DNA of 64,000 nucleotides from Parascedosporium putredinis (lineage: Eukaryota > Ascomycota > Sordariomycetes > Microascales > Microascaceae). Location: the NCBI GenBank assembly GCA_949357655.1, contig CASHTG010000009.1, positions 124,001-188,000 of the forward strand. The letters are read 5' to 3'. Every line of letters starts with the position of its first letter. Position 1 is the first letter of the stretch. The notes beneath the pieces are model-generated. The model was not told the DNA's origin and made no database searches. It saw only the letters and a program-made list of their open reading frames with translations. Below, in pieces: positions 58,143 to 64,000 of the stretch. The position numbers and the translations under genes were made by a program.

Positions 58143-60037
58143 CGAGACAGTGAACCATGGCAGTGAAACGCCATTGGAAATCTTGGCGTCTAGTACTAAA
58201 CCGTTGTTGCTCCTGTATCAAGAGCGAAAACTCGCTCTTTTGATATGGATAGCCCCTATTCGATAGGATTGGGAACGGTTTGGACATGTACGCCAGGTGC
58301 TGTCAGAACCGGAGAGGGATCCCGGTTCTAAACGATCCTTTGACACAATGTCACTGTCAAAACTTCTCCCCACTTGATTCCTGTTTTCATGATTCCAATC
58401 ATGCTTATTGTTCTCTTCGGTCGTGTTGCCTTTTATCATTCATTCTCACCCTCGTTTTATTTTTATTTTTCGTCGTTTTATCTTTCAAACATTCACTGAA
58501 ATGAAACTGCAACGATCCTGTACGAATGGCGAAGGATATTCATGACTAGGTGTTGCAAGGCTTTTTCGAGGATCAAGAACCACCCAATGTATTGATGCTG
58601 TAGAACAGAGGGAACAGAGGGATTTTGGATGAAGCGCTCATCCAATCCCGACGTATGAGATTGATTTTCTGATTCCGTCTGTGGTCGTATGCTGGCTAGT
58701 TCTGTGCGTTCATTTCTTCCACCTTGAATCTCTACAGTGTCTTCTCCTTGCTGTGCTTCATAGTAGAGCTGTCCATGGATGTTTGCGTGAAATCCGCCAA
58801 CTTTTGGGCCGCGACAAAGGTTGACGTATCATCGTGCTCGACGGGAGATCGACCCCTCTCTTGAAAGAAGAGTACGTCTCCTCGGAGGCTCCGGATCTAG
58901 TTTCCAACTCGTCCATGTAACTCGTCCTGGCTAGAGGACAGCCGGGCCATCCCACCGCAAGGGGCCGATACTAGGCATATTCCTCATATCGTAGTGCTTT
59001 GTTTTCGGAAGAGAATCATTAGTTAATCACAGAGGGGTATTGACGGAGTTCAGCTCCTCCCTACCTAGGGTGAGCCATCGTATTCAACCTTCACGAGATG
59101 ATCCCGCTCAGCCCGCAAACGTTTCTCTTTCATTTCCTTCCCTTCCCCTCTCACAACTCGCTTCTACAAACACGCACACACACACGCTCAGACGACCACA
59201 AAAGCAGCGAGGATGTCCGTATAGCGATGGCGAAGGGGAGCAAGCGAGAAGTAGCGTGACAGGCGTTTCTCTAAACAATACGACGATGTGCAACCACGCA
59301 GTTTCAAACGAGAGAGAGAACACGAGAGAGAGAGAGAGAGGGAAGAAATGGGATAACATGTCTATCTCTTCACAATGGCCAATGATCCGTACCTTGCGAT
59401 CTCCAGGATGGCAACAGAACAGGTGACGCAAGAAGCATCACGCTCTTCTATGCCTACCCTTCCGAACCCCTGACATTGGCGGGCGTCTCGCTCATCACGC
59501 TATAGAAAAAACCATATGGATATGATATAAAAAGAAACGCGCAAACCAAACCCCTTCCCAAGTCGGGCAAGAGTTCAAAAAAAAAAGGACACGGTCATTC
59601 GCCTTCTCCGAAAAGGCGAGGGAGGATGACAACAGAGGCGACACAGCATCCATACTCCCAGCAGCCTAGCATATAGACAAATGGGAAGGAGCAGGGAGAA
59701 GGAGGACTAAGGAATGGGAAAAAACCGAAACCGAGTTTACCCTGATCTTGCTCGCCATTTTCCATCCGTCATACTTTGCGTTGGCGGTTCCAGGCTTCGT
59801 AACCATTGGCCAGGCCCAACATGATGTAGATTTACAAAAAAGAAAAAGAGAAAATGATAAAAGTGCCCAAAAATCGCAACCCGGCCACCCCACGACGCTT
59901 CTCTACCTCGGCGCCTCACGGGTTTCATGAAGTACGCCGGCTACTCCCCCATGTCATCAACACCAGCTCGCCCAGTGAGCTATACAAAGCAGCGTGGCCC
60001 AGCAGTGCTCCCCATTGTTCTTGGGGCATTCATCTGT
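58143..60037. other. Intergenic between SF3B6 and ERV29
   Basis: Tail-to-tail gap. T-rich plus-strand sequence at about 58430-58490 may belong to an SF3B6 3' region. Short CA (near 59173-59187) and GA (near 59308-59340) repeats are present. An A-rich plus stretch near 59836-59858 is close to the ERV29 3' side. No gene is supportable. Confidence 0.5.
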
Positions 60038-61387
60038 TTAATACACCTTCTTCTTCTCATCGATGGAGAATTGGCCGGGGCCGCTGTTGACAAGGAGGAG
60101 AAGACCACCGACGATGGAGAGGATCTGGAAGAAGTCGTACTTGGCAAAGTCCTTGTGGGGGTGGAGTTCGGATAGCTAAGAGGGAGAAGGGCACGTTAGC
60201 CAACAAAGGTCATGTGTTGTCCGCAACCCGAACAAAATAGCGCTACTTACGGTCCAGAAGTTGTTGACGAGGACATTGAAGATGCTGAGAATGACGACGA
60301 GAAGGGTGGCGCTGAACTTGGCCTTGAAGCCGACAACAACCATGATGCAGGCAAGAGCACCGAGGGAGGAGACAAAGACCCTCCAGAGGGACCACTGGCC
60401 AGAGAAGACGAAGCCGATGAAGAGGAAGATGAGAAGGACGCGGCCAGCAAGCTGGAAGTACATCCTCCTATCCTTCTCATCAATTTGGGGAAGACCGGCA
60501 AAGGCCTTAGTCTTGCGCACCCACGAGTCGGAGAGAACCATGAGAAGACCGCCAATGACGGAGAGGTTCCTGAGGAAGAAGTTGAGATCGAAGATGAGAC
60601 CGTATCCGAGAGCCTGGATGACGACAACGGCCATGAGGCCAGCTACAGCGTAGTCGGAGTGCTTGCGCATGATCACGAGGGTAGAGCAAACGCTCATGGC
60701 GATCATGTTGACGAGAAGAAAGAGGTGAGTGAGGCCGTTGGGAACTATGCAGCGAGTCAGGTTAGTCGGGAATGCCCCAAAGAACAGGATGCCCAACTCT
60801 CGCCACCACGTATTCCCTCTACGGGAAGACACGGGCTGCAGGCCTGTGATGGCCTGGCTCTCTGGCATCGAGAATACAGGAAAACACAAGATAGTATATA
60901 GGACGTACTGCGGCGGAAATCGTGGAGATAAATGAGCTGGTCGTTCCATTGGGTGAAGATGCGAAGGGTATCCTCGAGGAAGGTGACGACGATAAGGAAA
61001 CGGCCAATGGCAGGAAGGAAGCTGTAAACAGCGGCCAGGTTAGCGACGCAAATTGGGCGTGAGAGCTTATCCATCGCCCTTTCAATCATCTTCGAAGCTT
61101 CAGAAGCGTCCTTGGAGGCGTTGGGTGGTGACCTGTGAGGCATCGACTCAAGACCCGCCCAGCCACCTCCAAAGCACACACGGCTTCTCGGGACAAAAGG
61201 GGCAAGATAGCTATGGAGAGATATCGACGTACGGCTTGATGGGCTCGCTAGCTCTATCGAGGAGATCCTCAATCTTACTCGTCTGCGCCCGAATGGCATC
61301 GAGGGCACTCGAATCGTCTCCGGAAGAGTTAGAGGCGCCATACTGAGGGCCGACGCCCATGCCGTAGGAAGGACCTCGCGATGTCAT
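60038..61387 (-). CDS. ERV29: ERV29/SURF4 family ER cargo receptor
   Basis: Integral membrane receptor that packs soluble secretory cargo into COPII vesicles and cycles between ER and Golgi. Four exons on minus, 61387-61233, 61021-60909, 60744-60251 and 60175-60038, give 299 residues in a clean reading frame. The start is in ACCATGACA. The N-terminal 50 residues are polar, including ALDAIRAQTSKIEDLLDRA. The SURF4 domain begins FLPAIGRFLIVVTFLEDTLR and contains IPNGLTHLFLLVNMIAM, NFFLRNLSVIGGLLMVLSDS and several further hydrophobic segments. The last exon encodes HPHKDFAKYDFFQILSIVGG and ends KKKVY, a dilysine KKXX signal for return to the ER. The 164-nt intron 2 acceptor (CTGCATAG, after a GACTAAC branch site) is chosen because it restores RRIPNGLTHLF. 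A long antisense ORF over exon 3 is a shadow. Confidence 0.95.
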
Positions 61388-64000
61388 GGTGTGAAGCGTA
61401 ACTTTGGATGTCGACGCGGCAAGGGAGCGAAAGGGGAAAAAAGAAAAAGAAAAAGGAGGGAAAAGGAGAGAAGGGAAAGAGAGGTGACGATGAGAGGAAA
61501 GAGAAGAAAAGAAACTAAAAAGAAAAAAGGGCTCTCTCTGGCTGTCAAAGATGTCGACTGTGTCGGACGAAGGATATTGGTTTTTTTGTCGAGAAGGAGA
61601 GAAACTTTCAGGCCGGCTGCTTGCAAGGAGGGGGTGTGGCCGGTGTTGGGACAGGTGTTATTTTCGATGCGCGAGAGGGGTGGGCCGAGAGGCTTAAAAG
61701 GCTGGCGGAGCTCTCTAAATGGCAAATGCTTGAACCAGCACGGTAACGCCGCCGCTAGATGAGCCTCGTAGAATAGCTGCCGCAAGGGGAAGTAGAAGGA
61801 GGATTATCCTATAAAATAGAAAGAAGATGCTTTGAATGGAGAAGAAGAAGGGCGTGGCGTGCTCGGTGGGATTGTCTTGTTGTTTTCTTTATCAGGAGGG
61901 GAGAAACACAGATCGTGAAGCCGAGGAAGGGGCTTTTGCCGTTGATGATTCTGTACACTCCACTACACTACTTGAGCAAGGAGACAGCAGAGACACTGGG
62001 AAGAATGACCTGGCATTTGAATCACAGTGGGAAGTTCTGGATGGAGTGGATCCAAGCAAGGCGAATAGTTGAGGAACCATTGGCCGGTTTGATGCAGGGG
62101 TTTACACTTGCAACCGGGCAGACCGGGGTCGGGGACAGCGCCCCGTACGGTACTTGGCAGAGAGTTGAGGTATCAAGGGGAGCAGAGACCATAAGTAAAA
62201 CGGGTCACACCTCGGCGAAGGAGAATCTTCAAAGCAGGTTCTCTCCTTTTGAGGTCCTCCGCTTCGACTTTCGGCCCCCCTCAGTTGAGGCCAGACTGGA
62301 GGTTTCTTTCTCGTTCGAGAGAGAGAGAGAGAACATTGATCGCCATGGACGTACCCACAACGGGTGCGCTTGACTGGGCTAAGCCAGCGAGCCAATGGCA
62401 GGGCTAGGCCTCGGAGCTTTGCTGTGGCTGGCTTCTGACATGACCAGGTACATTGAACAGGTGTGATCCAGCTCGGCCTTCAATGTTCGCAACAGTAGCC
62501 CCAGCTGCCCAGCACAAGAACATCCACCATTGATCTCCTATTCAATCGAGGCACTCCCAAAAAGGCGAAAAGGTGGCAAGCAACGCCCCTTGTTCCTTTT
62601 GTTCGATATTGATCTATTACCGACCGAATCAACCGGGATCAATATCGATGTCAGGGCAGGCCGAGGAGTAAATTGGGCCCTCAAGCTGCATCCACTGCGC
62701 AACTGTGTCCTTTCACAAGCCAGACCCCGTGATGCGCGTCGACGGGAGTGGAGTTTAAAAGAGCAACACTGTATATAGTTGCTGCCGGGTTCGCATTAAG
62801 CCAGTCACCCGGCTAGCACCAGGTACAGAGACTGTCCCGTAGAATATTGAACTGAAGCGATCGCACCCGGGTCAGGTGCCCAAGGGGAGATACAATGGAT
62901 ACAGCATTCAACGCACCATTCCCCGATCGTTAAGCCAAGAGGGTAAGGAGGTTATGTAGGTTCATGCCAGCTTGGGATGTACCTTTGCTCGCCGCCGCTA
63001 ATTTCATTAAAGCAATCATGGGTAAAGGTTATTTTATTATAAGAACCATCCTCTCACTTCTTCGCGGGGCGGCGCCCCCACAAGGATAGAGATTGCTTCA
63101 TTATGAATGGGCGCCAGAGGTTTTGGTGTCGCGATTCTATACATTCAAAGTATTTTTGATTACAGTAAAACAGCGCTCCACAGATCCACACAAGAAAGGA
63201 GCTCTGACAATTTCGAATAAAGGTTCAATGTGTCCATTCGAGAGAGTTGGAGGGAGGATCGGCGGGGCTGGGCTATGGACCGACCGCCACAATCAACGGC
63301 AATTAGCCACATTGGTGAGAACGAGCAGCGACTACCTGAGTGGCCGAGGCGACTTAATGACCCTTGGAGGCCAGTCAGCTCGTGCACACTATTGCTGATG
63401 GACGCTCGGGGCGCCACGATTTGTGGCAGCACCGGATCCTGAATCCCAGTGCTGCGAACTGAAACGTCAACCACGTCCATCCCAACATCGGACTGGTTCC
63501 TCGAAGCCAGAATTTCTTCTCCAAGACGCGGAAGGGACCAAAGCGCCGTCGATCCCGGAAGTGATGGAATGAACAAACCAACCCCTTAGGGCTTTTTTTT
63601 TTCTTTATTTTTCTCCTTCTTTCCGGCACTCTTCTCTCTTGACCCAAAGCTGAGAGTGACCGGTGATGGGCACATCGTAGACAAGTGTTAAAACATGTTA
63701 GAATCGTCCCAAGTCGGACGTTTTCGCTCGTGTAGCTTACCTAAGACCTAAAGCTCACAAGCTGACCCGAACGGATCCAGAGGAGTTCTTGCTATCTGAT
63801 TCACAGCTGGCCGCGGTCTTAGGGAGAGCTGAATGGTAGGGTTGGGCAGAGAGACACGCCGAACAGCGCTGGCCTAGGGCTGGAGCAGGGCAGTGCTGAG
63901 GAATGTGGTAATCCCGACATCTATGGAACGCATGGATGTTTCGATCCACGATCCACGCTAAAAGGCGGCTCTCTTGAAGGGGAGAGAGGACACACATCAG
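61388..64000. other. ERV29 promoter side and terminal intergenic DNA
   Basis: Directly upstream of ERV29, plus-strand sequence at about 61420-61530 is almost pure A/G, i.e. C/T-rich on the ERV29 sense strand, consistent with its promoter or leader. From 61.6 kb to the window end, ORFs are short and overlapping with no recognisable feature. A T run near 63593-63605 is present. Confidence 0.5.

Noticed and set aside
60212..60901. 229-codon plus-strand ORF rich in Asp/Glu
   Set aside because: It is the antisense shadow of ERV29 exon 3 and intron 2. The minus strand encodes the conserved SURF4 domain.

Overview
The window is nuclear DNA of a filamentous ascomycete (Pezizomycotina; probably Sordariomycetes, from overall protein resemblance only). 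Genes carry short introns (45-234 nt) with GTRNGT donors, CTAAC-like branch sites and YAG acceptors, start sites often look like GCCATG or ACCATG, and sense-strand pyrimidine-rich tracts flank many genes. There are no operons, CRISPR arrays or prophage. I support ten protein genes, a low density for this group, with long stretches in which I find nothing coding.

Layout: 1-6.5 kb, no gene; 6.5-8.0 kb, SFT2 vesicle-traffic protein (-); 8.0-15.4 kb, no gene, ending in a pyrimidine-rich leader; 15.4-16.9 kb, bHLH transcription factor (+); 18.2-20.9 kb, NPR3, a GATOR1/SEACIT subunit (-); 24.0-25.4 kb, ethanolamine kinase (+); 25.4-36.9 kb, an 11.5 kb gene desert with microsatellites; 36.9-41.0 kb, large multi-zinc-finger protein (+); 42.9-46.2 kb, SAM-dependent methyltransferase with a long disordered N-terminus (-); 49.2-50.2 kb, a transposon island made of a solo LTR with perfect 5-bp target-site duplication next to an AT-rich element with terminal inverted repeats; 50.3-51.7 kb, SRPK-like kinase (+) starting just beyond that element; 53.1-54.8 kb, MBD4-like DNA glycosylase (-); 57.0-57.9 kb, splicing factor SF3B6/p14 (+); 60.0-61.4 kb, ERV29/SURF4 cargo receptor (-).

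The genes are mostly unrelated housekeeping and regulatory functions: ER-Golgi traffic (SFT2, ERV29), nutrient signalling to TORC1 (NPR3), phospholipid synthesis (ethanolamine kinase), splicing (SF3B6, and perhaps SR-protein phosphorylation by the kinase), transcription (bHLH, zinc finger) and base-excision repair (MBD4-like). I do not see a dedicated gene cluster.

A caution for any user: eight of the ten genes read correctly only if single-base length changes, mostly losses in homopolymer runs, are allowed for. SFT2 and ERV29 are intact throughout. The simplest explanation is homopolymer-length error in the assembly, so exact protein lengths for the affected genes are estimates. NPR3 also shows an apparent in-frame stop, which an indel alone does not easily explain.
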